From assembly GCA_964017235.1 (NCBI GenBank), contig OZ024931.1:94893721-94957720 (forward strand): a stretch of 64,000 nt of DNA, read 5' to 3'. This document shows, in pieces, positions 35,514 to 45,560 of this stretch. The translations under genes and the position numbers were made by a program. The stretch comes from Sabellastarte sp. h YS-2021 (lineage: Eukaryota > Annelida > Polychaeta > Sabellida > Sabellidae). Numbering within the stretch: the stretch's first letter is position 1; every line of letters starts with the position of its first letter. A model generated the notes under the pieces. That model saw only the letters and a list, made by a program, of their open reading frames with translations. It was not told where the DNA came from and made no database searches.

Positions 35514-36298
35514 TTGTTAAATCATCAAGGATGCAAGCTCCAAATATGTCCTTCTGGTGAAGGTTGGCGAGGATTCATTTCACAGTTTCAGACTGTAGCT
35601 GACCATTGCAGATGGTCTGAGCAGGAGAAATTAGACAACTTCTTCATGTGTTTGAAGAAAGATGCGGCAGAGTATTACAGCATTTTGCCGGAACAAAATT
35701 AAATGAATTTCCTGGATATCAAAAAGTGGTTCAACAGATTCTTTAATAAACTGAACCTGCATCTTCGATTCATTTTGACATACTCAACATTGAACAAAGA
35801 GAGGACGAACCACTCATGAAATACTTAGCCCGACTACAAGGAATAATCATGAGAGCATATCCAGGTTCCAGACAGAGTGAACAAGATAACACTCTGTTCA
35901 TTGAGGTTTTCCTGAAGGGATGCAGTGAAAAAGGAGCTGTACTTGCTATTTGTGACAAGAAGCCAACAAGCCTGGAGGAAGCCTACAAATTTGTGTAATC
36001 AGCTTCGCAGTACAGGAGAGCAGTGTTGTGCAAGAAAGGTCAAAACAAGAAGGTGCATCTCATCCAGACTGCTGATAAGTCTACCAATAGCAACAGTGAT
36101 GAACTGGATACTAATATGGAGGAAAAACCTCTGGTATGCAGTATTCAGAATAAATCAAGACCACTGACAACAACCAAACAACAGCAGGAGCACTCATCCA
36201 TTGAAACAAAAATGTGGGAATTGAAAACCATGTTTGGGAAGATGTTGAACTTGCAAAATCCACCAAATCAGGGTTATAGATCGCCACCACGAAACTAA
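35514..36298 (+). pseudogene. Ty3/Gypsy Gag, capsid-like domain and C-terminus
   Basis: Key residues: GWRGFISQFQTVADHCRW, EQEKLDNFFMCLKKDAAEYY (35560-35690), then after a stop and frame change REDEPLMKYLARLQGII, RAYPG and VFLKGCSEKGAVLAICDKKP (35790-35990). This spacing is the retroviral-type capsid fold of Ty3/Gypsy Gag. The C-terminus (36023-36298) is polar and Gln/Ser-rich and ends RSPPRN. The usual CCHC zinc knuckle is missing. Confidence 0.8.
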
Positions 36299-36329
36299 GA
36301 TTCTTCTGAATGTAGATCTCCAAATCATT

Positions 36330-37190
36330 TTGTTAACCTGGTCAACTGGCAATATAGGTGGCTAGAGGAGTTGAGTCAATTCAATATGACTGTATATTTC
36401 ATTGTCCTGGGGTGAAGCATGGTAATGCAGATGCGTTGTCATGTACTAACGGATGATGTACCATTTTGTGATTGTTACAGAGCTGGTTCTGATCCCAAAT
36501 CATTACCATGTGCTAGCTGTAAATACTGTCTCAGAGCACACAATCAGTGGTCCAGATTCAGTGAGGAAGTTGATGACTTTTCTCTCGCAGTTAGGACAGT
36601 AAACTTGGTGAAACCGGTGAGTAGGTCAGTACCTTGGATAACTGGTTACACTATGAGTGAGATGAGTAAGATCCACTCCTCTGATCCATGTTTAGCTAAA
36701 CTAATTGCATGGATATCGAGTGAGAAGGGGCCTGAACAAAGGGAGTTATACCTGAGTAGTGTAGACGATAAACATTTTTATATTTGTAGGAAACAATTAC
36801 TTTATAAAGATGGACTGCTGTATTATAGGTGGAAAAAAGAAGCTGGTGACAGATTATCACTCATGGTTGCTGATAAGCTTAAACAGGAAGTTATGTCCCT
36901 TAATAATGACATACCACTTTCTGGCCATATGGGAATAAAAAACTTAGCCAGTGAGAAGCAGTCTTTCATGTGGTATAAGCTGAAAAAAAGATGTGGAACT
37001 GTTTGTGAAGTCTTGTTCTGAGTGTAATAAGAAGGCAAATGTCACGGCAAAAGCTGCTTTAGGTCAGTTCCATGCAGGTTCTCCATTGGAGAGGGTTCAT
37101 ATTGATATACTAGGACCATTTACACCAAGTTCCAAAGGTAATCAGTATGTACTCATGATTGTGGACCAGTTTACTAAATGGAGGATGATG
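36330..37190 (+). pseudogene. Ty3/Gypsy Pol: RNase H end and integrase start
   Basis: Reads WLEELSQFNMTVYF and GVKHGNADALS (end of RNase H / linker). A Cys-rich stretch DVPFCDCYRAG, CASCKYC follows, then LLYYRWKK, the H2C2 start LSGHMGIKNLA, and after a frame change the Cys pair KSCSECNKKA and integrase core beginning HIDILGPF with DQFTKW (37100-37180). The core stops after its first Asp region. Protease, RT and most of RNase H are missing between 36298 and 36330, and the rest of integrase after 37180. Confidence 0.85.
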
Positions 37191-37199
37191 ATTCGAAGG

Positions 37200-38222
37200 C
37201 AAATGCAACAAATGAAGGTGTCTTGTTCCCAAAGTTTGCAGGCTTACCAGGTGAAGTTTACAGGTTACTAATCAACTGTAGCTCTTATGTTATGGGACTT
37301 ATATGGTTGTTTGCTTCTTGTAGATGGATTGAGGTAGGCCATCCTACCGAGGGAGGAGATCCTGAGACAGGGATCGGGAGAGGAGACCAGAGCACCCACG
37401 TAGGAGTCCCACCACCAATTTCTATGGGAGACTTGGTCATCAGAGAGACGACCGAGACAGGAGTCATCCAAGCTACAACCAGCGAGGATGTTTACATCAT
37501 TATGATGATAGCCCTCACTCTCAAAGGCCATATGACCATGAGAGTTAAGGCAGAAGACATAAACACAGAAGTCATGACACTGATTTCACTTCATATGACC
37601 GCTACAGACATGATCCTCAACAGTACACCACCAAGGAAGAGGATGAATCCATCACAGTTATACTGATGGATATATACAGTGAACTCAGGGTAGAAGTTAT
37701 AAGGGCAAGTGTCAATCACCCTGAAAACTGCATGTCATTTGATAAAGGGATTCTACTGCAACAATGCTTAGAGGATTTATGCGGTCTCTCCACATGGAGA
37801 TGTACCAGCTGGTTAGAGCCATCTGCTGTGTTAGGGGCACCCGCGCAGGAATCAAGTACCAATGGAGTCCCTACGGCAAGTCCCACAAGTGTGTGTCTGC
37901 TCCAAAGCCCTCTATAAGTGAAACCCAAAGGGTCGACAAGTCAGACACATCTTCCAGAGACCACGAGAAAAAACCTCTGGCGTGTCTCAACCAACTCCAC
38001 CAAGACCACTGGAAAATATTCCCAGTGGAGCTTAGGAATCTAAGAAGATATATGGTAAGACGCAGAAATCATCAGGACAGGCAACTGAGCCAAAGTCATC
38101 TGGTTCAACAAAAAGAAAACAAGAGTGGGTTCCAAGTTACATACAAAAAGGGTGTCAAGCAAGCAAAGTATGCAACCTCATATGCTTACAGAAAAAATAT
38201 AAAGAATAGACCCAGCGGGTAA
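37200..38222 (+). pseudogene. TATDN2-like gene, N-terminal low-complexity part
   Basis: From about 37340 a broken frame is extremely Arg/Asp/His/Ser-rich (DRDRERRPEHPRRSP, RSHPSYNQRG, RRHKHRSHDTDF). It continues as MDIYSELRVEVIRASVNHPE (37666). A frame change at about 37760 leads into RGTRAGIKYQW and a basic tail to 38222. I assign it to the TatD gene only because it lies on the same strand directly upstream and because basic, disordered N-termini are usual for TATDN2-like proteins; it could instead belong to the retroelement. Confidence 0.4.
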
Positions 38223-38270
38223 ATTGAGTCTGTTTAAGCCATCAAAGAAATGAAAGAGGGTAACCCCTAA

Positions 38271-39314
38271 GATGAAGCATTTCATGACTGGCTGCGATTC
38301 TATGAACAAGCATATGAAAAAGAACATGTAATTGGGAAACATCTACTCACTGAGGCCTACAGTAAAACCGAGGATTTACCCCTGGGTTCTCGCATGTGAA
38401 TCATAGAAGACTTGTTAAACAAGATAGCTCATCACCTGAGTTGCAATTTAAAGGCATTACTGCAGAAGGTGTTGTCCCTGAAATTCTATCCAACCACAGA
38501 TAAAACTTATGAGGTGACAGAGGCTGATATTGAATTGATGAACCAGTTCCACCATTTGTTGTATTTAGAAAATCTGCCAAGGACACCAACAATGAGTCCA
38601 CCTAACATTGTAGCCTCTCTGGTACAGTGGAGAGCCTTGGCTCATCTCATCAGTTGTATAGGAGAGAGCAAGTTTAATGCCAAGTGGGTTAAAATTAATA
38701 AGGTGCGTATTGCAAGGGACATTGTATCGACTTGCTCTGAATATCCATACGTCCAAGTAGAATTGGCCAGCGGGAAAAGTGCAGATAAGGCAAAATCAAA
38801 AGAAAAGCCAACTAAATCAACCAAAGAACAGACCCACAAGAAGCCTGCTAAACAGCGTCTGGTCAAAGCGAAAACAGTGGAATCTGCGTTGGCATTCAGG
38901 CCACTATCTGTTGCTGTCACTGGAACATTAGAACAAGCTTCAGCAGAAAAGGTTCCACAGGGAAAAGGCTCAATGGAAAAGAAGGAAGTAAAAGAAGATG
39001 AAAGTAGTAAGTTTGTAGCTGTGGACAGTCTTTCTCCAAACAGAGGGGGACAAAATAGATCGGGAAGATGTTACACCATGCAGTAAAGGAGGAAAGGCAA
39101 GAAGAAATTGCAAGAGTCTATGGAGTCTGAAGCAGTGGAAACAAAGGAACCAGTGAAAGCAAAGGAGTCACTCTCCTCTGCCACAAGGAGTTATGCAGCA
39201 GTTGTGCAATCAGGTCCAGCAGTGCCCTCAAAGGTAAAAAAAGGTGAAACCATCGCCACTATGTATTCTTTATCCCAAGGAAGAACAGGAATTGAGGTAA
39301 GTTCGTTTGGTTAG
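38271..39314 (+). pseudogene. TATDN2-like gene, middle part
   Basis: One frame with stops at 38268 and 38398 reads DEAFHDWLRFYEQAYEKEHV, LLTEAYSKTEDLP, then the long 38412-39086 frame (EVTEADIELMNQFHHLLYLE, LISCIGESKFNAKWV) and a Lys/Ala/Glu-rich tail (38780-39310). After a stop at 39084 the same frame resumes (ATRSYAAVVQSGP). It looks like a helical domain followed by a disordered linker. I do not recognise the domain. Confidence 0.45.
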
Positions 39315-39909
39315 GAATTCACAGAGGATACCGTTTGTGGATTATCACTTCCACCTTGATTGTGTGCAGCAGCAAAGTAGAATGGAGGATCTAGAGGAGA
39401 TACTGGCCAACGAGCCAATCCCACAAACCCCAATGAAAGTGGAAGCTGAAATAATCAACTTTATTGATGGCGTACCATCAAGGAGTGTGAGGCAGGCCTT
39501 GTCCAAGGATCAACGATTGCATTTTACCTTCGGGGTTTATCCAAAGTATGCTCACAAAGTAACCCATGAAGAAATGAAAGCGGTAAAGGAAGTTGTTTTA
39601 AAGAAACCAAAGCGTGTCGGAATTGGTGAGATGGGTTACGACCTAACTGATGGCTGTAGCATACGTCTGGACAAACAGATGAAGGTGCTCAAAGAACAGC
39701 TGAGGCATTATGCCAGCAAAGAGTTATGTTTGGACACCATGGGTAGCCAGCTATTCTTCAAACACAGTGGTTCTTATAGAATATATGTGCAATGCTTCAA
39801 CGGGAATGAAAGAAAAGGACGCTTGGTTGGCTCAATATTCAACATGTTTGGTTTGATCGGGGTGTTGTTAACTAGTGAACATCATCCAAAGTTGGAAGAA
39901 GTGATGTGA
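39307..39909 (+). pseudogene. TatD-family nuclease domain (TATDN2-like), degenerate
   Basis: TatD proteins are metal-dependent DNases of the amidohydrolase superfamily. Visible motifs: metal-binding VDYHFHLD near the N-terminus (39340; family DxHxHLD), FTFGVYPKYAHK (family FGVHP; His replaced by Tyr), IGEMGYDLTD (family GEIGLD) and a KQMKVLKEQLRHYASK helix. The following IHCR motif is not recognisable (LDTMGSQLFFKH), though VQCFNGNE near 39790 corresponds to the family's HCFNG. It is 200 codons against roughly 260 for a full domain. The loss of two metal/acid residues and the frame break at 39307 argue for an inactive copy. Confidence 0.75.
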
Positions 39910-40320
39910 TCTCTGGAGCCGACAAAGATTTTTCTGGAGTCAGATTCTCCCCATTTAGTACCTCCCAGCATTTAAAACTCAGAAGTTTATAACACTCCTT
40001 GTGGAACGATGAAGTCGCACGTAGGATAGCTTTTTTGTGTGTGAAAACTGTCAGGGAGATTTTAACTGTGAGTTCCTTCAACATGAAATGGCTCTATGGA
40101 AAAGTACAGATTCTGTAGGAGAAAAATTTCAGCAGGCAGTCTACCACTTGCTGAATATGTTTTAGAAGATGGGCTGGGAGGGGAAGACACTGTGCCGTGA
40201 ATGTGACAAGTGCCATCAATGTACTTGTCATAACACCAAGCTTCTCGTTGACGGAGGAGAGTGTGGTGAATCGCTGGTGGAGGCGATCTCACAATTAGAA
40301 TAGCCACTTGCACAGAGCAG
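39910..40320 (+). pseudogene. Cys-rich coding relic after the TatD domain
   Basis: The plus strand reads CENCQGDFNCEFLQHEMALW, then KFQQAVYHLLNMF, a TAG, and CRECDKCHQCTCHNTKLLVD to a stop at about 40302. The paired CxxC and CxxCxC motifs look like zinc ligands. I do not recognise the family. It may be the C-terminus of the element or gene that carried the TatD domain. Confidence 0.35.
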
Positions 40321-40723
40321 TATACAAGGTGACAATGCGAGATTCCTATCAAGTATCGTGAGAAGTAGTTCAAAACCATGAATGTATGGACAATGAAGTT
40401 CTTAAGAAATATTGTAGAAATGGTTGTGTAAAAGACAATATATCAAGTGAATAAACATTAATAGAAAACAGTGATCCAGCAGACAACCAGGAACTGGGAT
40501 GCTGGAAACAGTAACTGGTGAGTTACAAAAGTACAAACCATTTCCTTGAATATTGTTCACTGTTTTTCTGCGGGTACTTCAATGTAATAAAACGAACAGA
40601 ACTGCTGTTAATTTATTTATTTTACCAATGATCTATACAGTATATTTTATGCTTTTACCTGTTTTCAAAACATTTGCAAAATATTAGTAGCTATTTTACC
40701 CCTTACTCGCGCATCTAAATCCT
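40321..40723. other. No gene; candidate poly(A) signal
   Basis: Non-coding AT-rich DNA. AATAAA at 40586-40591 could end the plus-strand TatD transcript, but such hexamers are common in this composition. Confidence 0.3.
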
Positions 40724-41143
40724 AGTAGGCGTATTTCACAACCAAGAATCTGCACAATCCGTCGAATCTAGATTCAGATTTGGATTTGTTGGATTAGCTA
40801 GATTCGTGAAATGCAATTTTCTATAGATCTGAATCTAAAATATGAAAATAAGATGAACTGACATAAATATAATATATTAATATATGCCAATATATAGTAA
40901 ATTAATATTATCATATTACAATATAATAAAAATTTCCCAAATGTTAAAATTTTTCCCCACATGTTGCTGCCATTATTTTACAAAGAATTATGGGTAATCC
41001 AAGGACTCTGAATCCGTTGATCTACCTCGAGAGGTAGATAAACGGATTCATAATCCAGATTCAGATTCAAGTCACAAAACAAGCGAATCCGTTGATCTGA
41101 CGAATCTAGATTCGACGGATTACGGTTGTGAAATACGCCTACT
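40724..41143. mobile_element. TIR element with perfect 20-bp ends and a central palindrome
   Basis: AGTAGGCGTATTTCACAACC is inverted exactly at 41124-41143. The interior repeats AATCTAGATTC-type words. A long palindrome lies at 41010-41049 (GAATCCGTTGATCTACCTC, then its near-perfect inverse). Non-coding. Confidence 0.88.
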
Positions 41144-41564
41144 GGTGTTTACCTCGTTTTAGCACATACCTGACGTATTTGTTTACAAAGGAAGTAAGTT
41201 TTTTTTTTGCGGACCTAAAATCGCTCATGCATGAAACTTTATGTAAACTTTTATGTAGGGCCAGGTTAATTTAATGTTTGCAAGAATTTAGGCAACACAT
41301 TGAATGCTTGATGTTTTTTTTAAGGTTTGTAACCGATGGTAACTGAGATAAACGACCACAGAGATAAATGACACAAAAAGGGTTTCGGTCCCCTACTGTA
41401 TCCTTGCGTTGCCGGTTTTCGACGCTCATACGCATTTTAATTAATTTTCCTTTCTTTCATCAGTCCTTGCAATATTTTAAACTTAAAATTTAAAAATATA
41501 TTGTTTGCTTCACAAGTACAAATATGATAGGAAAAATATTTTAAGTTATTTTACTTTATTTTGA
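41144..41564. other. No feature recognised
   Basis: AT-rich; no exon or array seen. Confidence 0.35.
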
Positions 41565-42367
41565 ATACTGAAAAAGGCAAATGTGCTCATATCTCCTAAA
41601 CTGTGCGAGATAGAGCGATTTCGTCGAAATTTTCGACCCACAAGGTATCTAAGGAATGGACTCTTTGCAATTTTCCAAAAAATTTTCCCCTCCCCAAAAA
41701 TGGCGGCCATTTTGAATTTTCGAATTTTTGCAAAAAATGGCAAAACAAAAATTTGCTTCTATCTCCTTAACCGTGCTAGATAGAGCGATTTCGTCGAAAT
41801 TTTCGACCCATGGGGTATCTAAGAAAATGTACTCTTGGCAATTATCAAAAATTTTCCCCTCCCCACATATGGTGGCCATTTTGAATTTTTGGATTTTTGC
41901 CCAAAATGGAAAAACACAAATTTGCATTAACCGTGCAAAATAGAGTTATTTCGGTGAAATTTTCTACCCATAGGGTATCTAAGAAATGTACTGTTGGCAA
42001 TTTTCAAAAAATTTTCCTCTTCCCAAAAATGGCGGCCATTTTGAATTTTCAGATTTTTGCCAAAAATAGAAAAACAGAAATTTGCTTCTATCTTCTTAAC
42101 CGTGCAAGATAGAGTGATTTTGTCAAAATTTTCGACCCAACCAATGCAAAAAGGCATGAAGCTGAAATAATTTACGTCTACACTAATAAATATTTAAGCA
42201 TCATTGATATATTTTACAAATGAAACAGGGTCTTGTAAGACTACTGTACAATTTTGGCAAAAGGTTCAAGGGATGGACATTACATATGATAATGTGTGTT
42301 CTTCTATGCTATCCTGTTTCTATTCATATGTCGCAGCTACTATCAACAGGGCATCCTATTTCTAGTT
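41565..42367 (-). mobile_element. Inverted partial copy of family E (5' unique segment plus 169-bp units)
   Basis: The reverse complement matches 20415-21408: the unique segment (TGATGCTTAAATATTTATTA, GGTCTTGTAAGACTACTGTA as seen on the plus strand) and about 3.5 units with CGACGAAATCGCTCTATC inverted. It lacks the extreme 5' end, which is replaced at 42368 by the CAACCGTTGG satellite, and the parts after the array. Confidence 0.85.
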
Positions 42368-42384
42368 GCATATGCCCTTAGTTT

Positions 42385-43768
42385 ACATACACAGCTGTTG
42401 GGTATGCTAGCAGTGATATAGATCTTGTGTACACAACCGTTCGGTATGCTAGACCAAAATCACTGTTAGAGTACACAACCGTTGGGTACACTAGCAGTGA
42501 AATACATCTTGTGTACACAACGGTGGGTTCACTAACAATGCTAGTGGTGTAGGGTGCACAACCATTGGGAACAAAGGGTTCACTGCTTTGATTGCAGGAT
42601 GGTTGGGTATGCCGTTAGTGTACATACACAGCTGTTGGGTATGCTAGCAGTGATATGGGTCTTCCATACACAGCCTTTGGGTATGCTAAGAAAGCTATTG
42701 ACCTAGGGTGCACAACGATTGGGAACATAGGGTTCACAGCCTTGAGTGCAGGGTAGTTGGGTTTGCCAGTAGTGTACGTGTACAGCCATTGGTTACGCTA
42801 GCAGCGATATAGATCTTGCGTACTTAACGGTTGGGTACGCTAGACCAATATCACTGCCAGTGTACACAACCGTTGGGTAAGCTAGCTGTAAAATAGATCT
42901 TGCGTACACAACCGTTGGTACGCTAGACTGATATCCCTGCTAGCGTACCCAACCATTGGGTACGCTAGCAGTGAAACTGATCTACTGTACACAACCTTTG
43001 GGAACATAGGGTTCAGTGCCTTGGGTGCAGGGTAGTTGGGTATGCCAGTAGTATATGTACACAGCCGTTGGGCAAACTATTAATGATATATAAATCTTGC
43101 GTACACAACCATTGGGTACGCTAGACTGATATCCCTGCTAGCGTACCCAACCGTTGGCTATGCTAGACTGATATCCCTGCTAGCGTACCCAACCGTTGGG
43201 TACACTAGCAGTGAAACTGATGTAGTGTACACAGCCTTTGGGAACATAGGGTTCAATGCCTTGGGTGCAGGGTAGTTGGGTATGCCAGTAGTGTATGTAC
43301 ACAGCCGTTGGGCACACTAGCACTGATATAAATCTTGCGTACACAGCCGTTGGGTATGCTAGACTGATATCCCTGCTAGCGTACCCAACCATTGGGTATG
43401 CTAGCAGTAATATAAATCTTGCGTACACAACCGTTTGGGTACGCTAGACCGATATCCCTGCTATCGTACCCAACCGTTGGCTACGCTAGCCGTGAAACTG
43501 ATCTAGTGTACACATGTAGCCATTGGGAACATAGGGTTCAATGCCTTGGGTGCAGGGTAGTTGGGTATGCCAGTAGTGTATGTACACAGCCGTTGGGTAC
43601 ACTAGCACTGATATAAATCATGGGTACACAGCCGTTGGTTACGCTAGCAGTGATCTAAATCTTGCGTACCCAACCGTTGGGTACACTAGCAGTCAAATAG
43701 ATCTTGCGTACACAACCGTTGGGTACACTAGCAGTGAAACTGATCTAGCGTACACAGCCGTTGGGTAA
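42385..43768. repeat. Palindromic CAACCGTTGG satellite with higher-order structure
   Basis: Short units of about 55 bp built on GTACACAACCGTTGGGTACG + CTAGCAGTGATATAGATCTT. A distinct block (AACATAGGGTTCAATGCCTT, GGGTGCAGGGTAGTTGGGTA) recurs at about 42572, 42738, 43010, 43249 and 43536, giving a higher-order period of roughly 165-290 bp. The core GTACCCAACCGTTGGGTAC is a perfect palindrome. Short open frames on both strands are repeat artefacts. Confidence 0.9.
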
Positions 43769-43771
43769 ATA

Positions 43772-44345
43772 TCCTCTACCTTTATTTAAATATGAATATT
43801 GCCTGTCCTTGAGCGTTTTTACGGCAGGTGACAAACTTCACTGGGGTGACGAAATTCGCTGGCTGAGCAGTACCCTGCGTAAGTTGCTGCAGTCATAAGT
43901 TGGCCGTGGCTCATCTACAGGTTCCAGAAAGACAACTAGGTTATTGTACACCAATGAAAACTGTTGCATATAATAAGCTTAACAATAATGCATGATTTCA
44001 GAGTGTAGTAGGCCACTCATGTTAAAGCCCTGTGGAGCTGAGGTGAGGGTGGCCAACTTATGACTGCGGCCAACTTATGCAGGGAAGCAGTATAGCACAG
44101 TACTGCTCAGCTAGTGAAGTTCGTCACCTGCATTTTATGACAATATTAAAGAGTTTTTACTGTCCAGTTATGGCATATATGTATACCTTGCCATTGGAAG
44201 AAGCTATTCCATTTATTTAAATGTAAATATTGCCTGTCCCTTGGCGTTTTTACCGCAGGTGACGAACTTCACTGGGGTGACGAAATTCACTGGCTGACCA
44301 GTACTGCTACCCTGCATAAGTTGACCGCAGGCATAAGTTGGCCGC
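43772..44345. mobile_element. Duplicated TIR element with GCAGGTGACGAACTTCACT ends and nested MITE M
   Basis: GCAGGTGACAAACTTCACT (43823) is inverted at about 44115-44135. A second copy of the left end with its upstream flank (TTTATTTAAATATGAATATT / ..ATGTAAATATT) begins at 44213, about 441 bp on. Family M copy 3 (43874-44084; CATAAGTTGGCC inverted as GGCCAACTTATG) fills the first copy. Confidence 0.7.
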
Positions 44346-45009
44346 CCTCACCACACCTTCACAGGGCTTTAACATGAGTGGCCCTACTACACTCTGAAAT
44401 CGTGTATTATTGTTAAACTTATTGTATGCAACAGTTTTCATTGGTGTACTAGACCAAGTTTCTGTCCCGTCGCCAATTGCTATTGATATACTGATGGACA
44501 CAATGGCGAGGGACAGAGTTCACATGTACTTGTTTTCTGTGTAAATTTGAACTGTTGGAAATTATTGCATTAACCTTAAAAATTTTTTGATACATCTACA
44601 TAGCTGTATCTGGGTTACAATACATATGTTGTTACACTAAACGGCTTTTTACAAGTCAGAAATTTCTTCTGTAGAGAGCAGTGCACTGCTGAAGGTTTGT
44701 TTACATTTTAAAAATAGGTTGAACTATACACATACCAGCAGGATAGGCATTAAATATTAGTGAACGGCACATATACATACACTTTATACTTGAGAAATGA
44801 TGTGTACAAATGTGTCATTCAAAATTTACACAGAAAACAAGTACATGTGAGCTCTGTCCCTCGCCATTGTGTCCATCAGTACATCAATAGCAATTGGCGA
44901 CGGGACAGAAACTCGGTCTAATTGGTGTACAATAACCTATTTGTCTTTTTGGAGCCTCTAGATGAGCCACAGCCAATTTATCCCTGCGCGCGACCACCTT
45001 ATGCAGGGT
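44311..45009. mobile_element. MITE family M, copy 4, split by a foldback element
   Basis: Reverse-complement match to copy 3 in two parts: 44311-44449 (GCATAAGTTGACCGCAGGCA ... TTTTCATTGGTGTAC) and 44921-45009 (ATTGGTGTACAATAACCTAT ... ACCACCTTATGCAGGG). The repeated ATTGGTGTAC is the duplication made by the insert. Confidence 0.85.
44450..44920. mobile_element. Mutator-like foldback element, ~100-bp TIRs, 10-bp target duplication
   Basis: The left end TAGACCAAGTTTCTGTCCCG and the right end (CGGGACAGAAACTCGGTCTA) continue as an inverted repeat for about 100 bp, through CGCCAATTGCTATTGAT, GACACAATGGCGAGGGACAG and AAGTACATGTGA-type sequence, around a ~260-bp AT-rich spacer. ATTGGTGTAC flanks both sides (44440-44449, 44921-44930). 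Long TIRs plus a 9-11 bp duplication are hallmarks of Mutator-like elements; no transposase is present. Confidence 0.85.
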
Positions 45010-45151
45010 AGCAGTAGCATGAGAGCAAAGCCAGCAGAGACATGAGTAGTGCACCAAAGTGCTAATCCATCTCAGTACACTGGTGAACACGAAGATAAAC
45101 GGTCTTAAGAACTTTTCAAATGTAGCGTGCTCCAGAGTAACTTCGACATAA

Positions 45152-45560
45152 TGGCTAGACCAAGTTTTCTGTCCCAAAATATGCCTTTTTAAAACTGATG
45201 GATGGCATTTTGGGACAGAGTTCCTCACCACACAAAAAACTTAAATATCTGAAAATTACAGTCACTTAAACTTTAAAATATCCACTTAAATGTATTAACA
45301 GTATAAAGCATTTAGATGCAGGAACATAATTTTCTGTGTTTGCAGTAATATAGACACTTCTTCTGCACTTCCTGTTTGTATAAACAATGATGAAATTTTG
45401 CAAGTGAAATAAATTTTGGTAAATATATCCATTAACTATGCAAAAAGTTTATTTCTTTTAATGCAGGGCACATCCTTGATACTCAAGGTGGTAGCCTAGT
45501 ACATGTTTAATGTCAGGAAGTGTGCCATTTGTTGCCCTTCAGGACGTTTATGTTTTTTGC
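45152..45560. mobile_element. Family G foldback fragment, copy 2
   Basis: GCTAGACCAAGTTTTCTGTC with hairpin CCCAAAATATGCC / GGCATTTTGGGACAG (45170-45220). About 220 bp of AT-rich sequence follows, then GCACATCCTTGATACTCAAG and TTGCCCTTCAGGACGTTTAT (45463-45560), which match the second block at 28420-28512. Confidence 0.6.

Noticed and set aside
37178..37666. 162-codon plus-strand gene
   Set aside because: The alternative frame is strongly Arg/Ser/His-biased and continues into the TATDN2-like region, so this frame is probably a shadow.
39298..39318. Short intron at GAGGTAAGT...TTAG before the TatD domain
   Set aside because: The interval is under 20 bp, far too short for splicing; a frameshift explains the break.
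43180..43768. Open frames with repeated 'YTAVGYTSS'-like peptides
   Set aside because: Pure translation of the CAACCGTTGG satellite on both strands.
42950..43770. Functional Myb-type regulatory cluster based on CAACCGTTGG
   Set aside because: Motif density is a by-product of tandem repetition; no promoter or gene is nearby.
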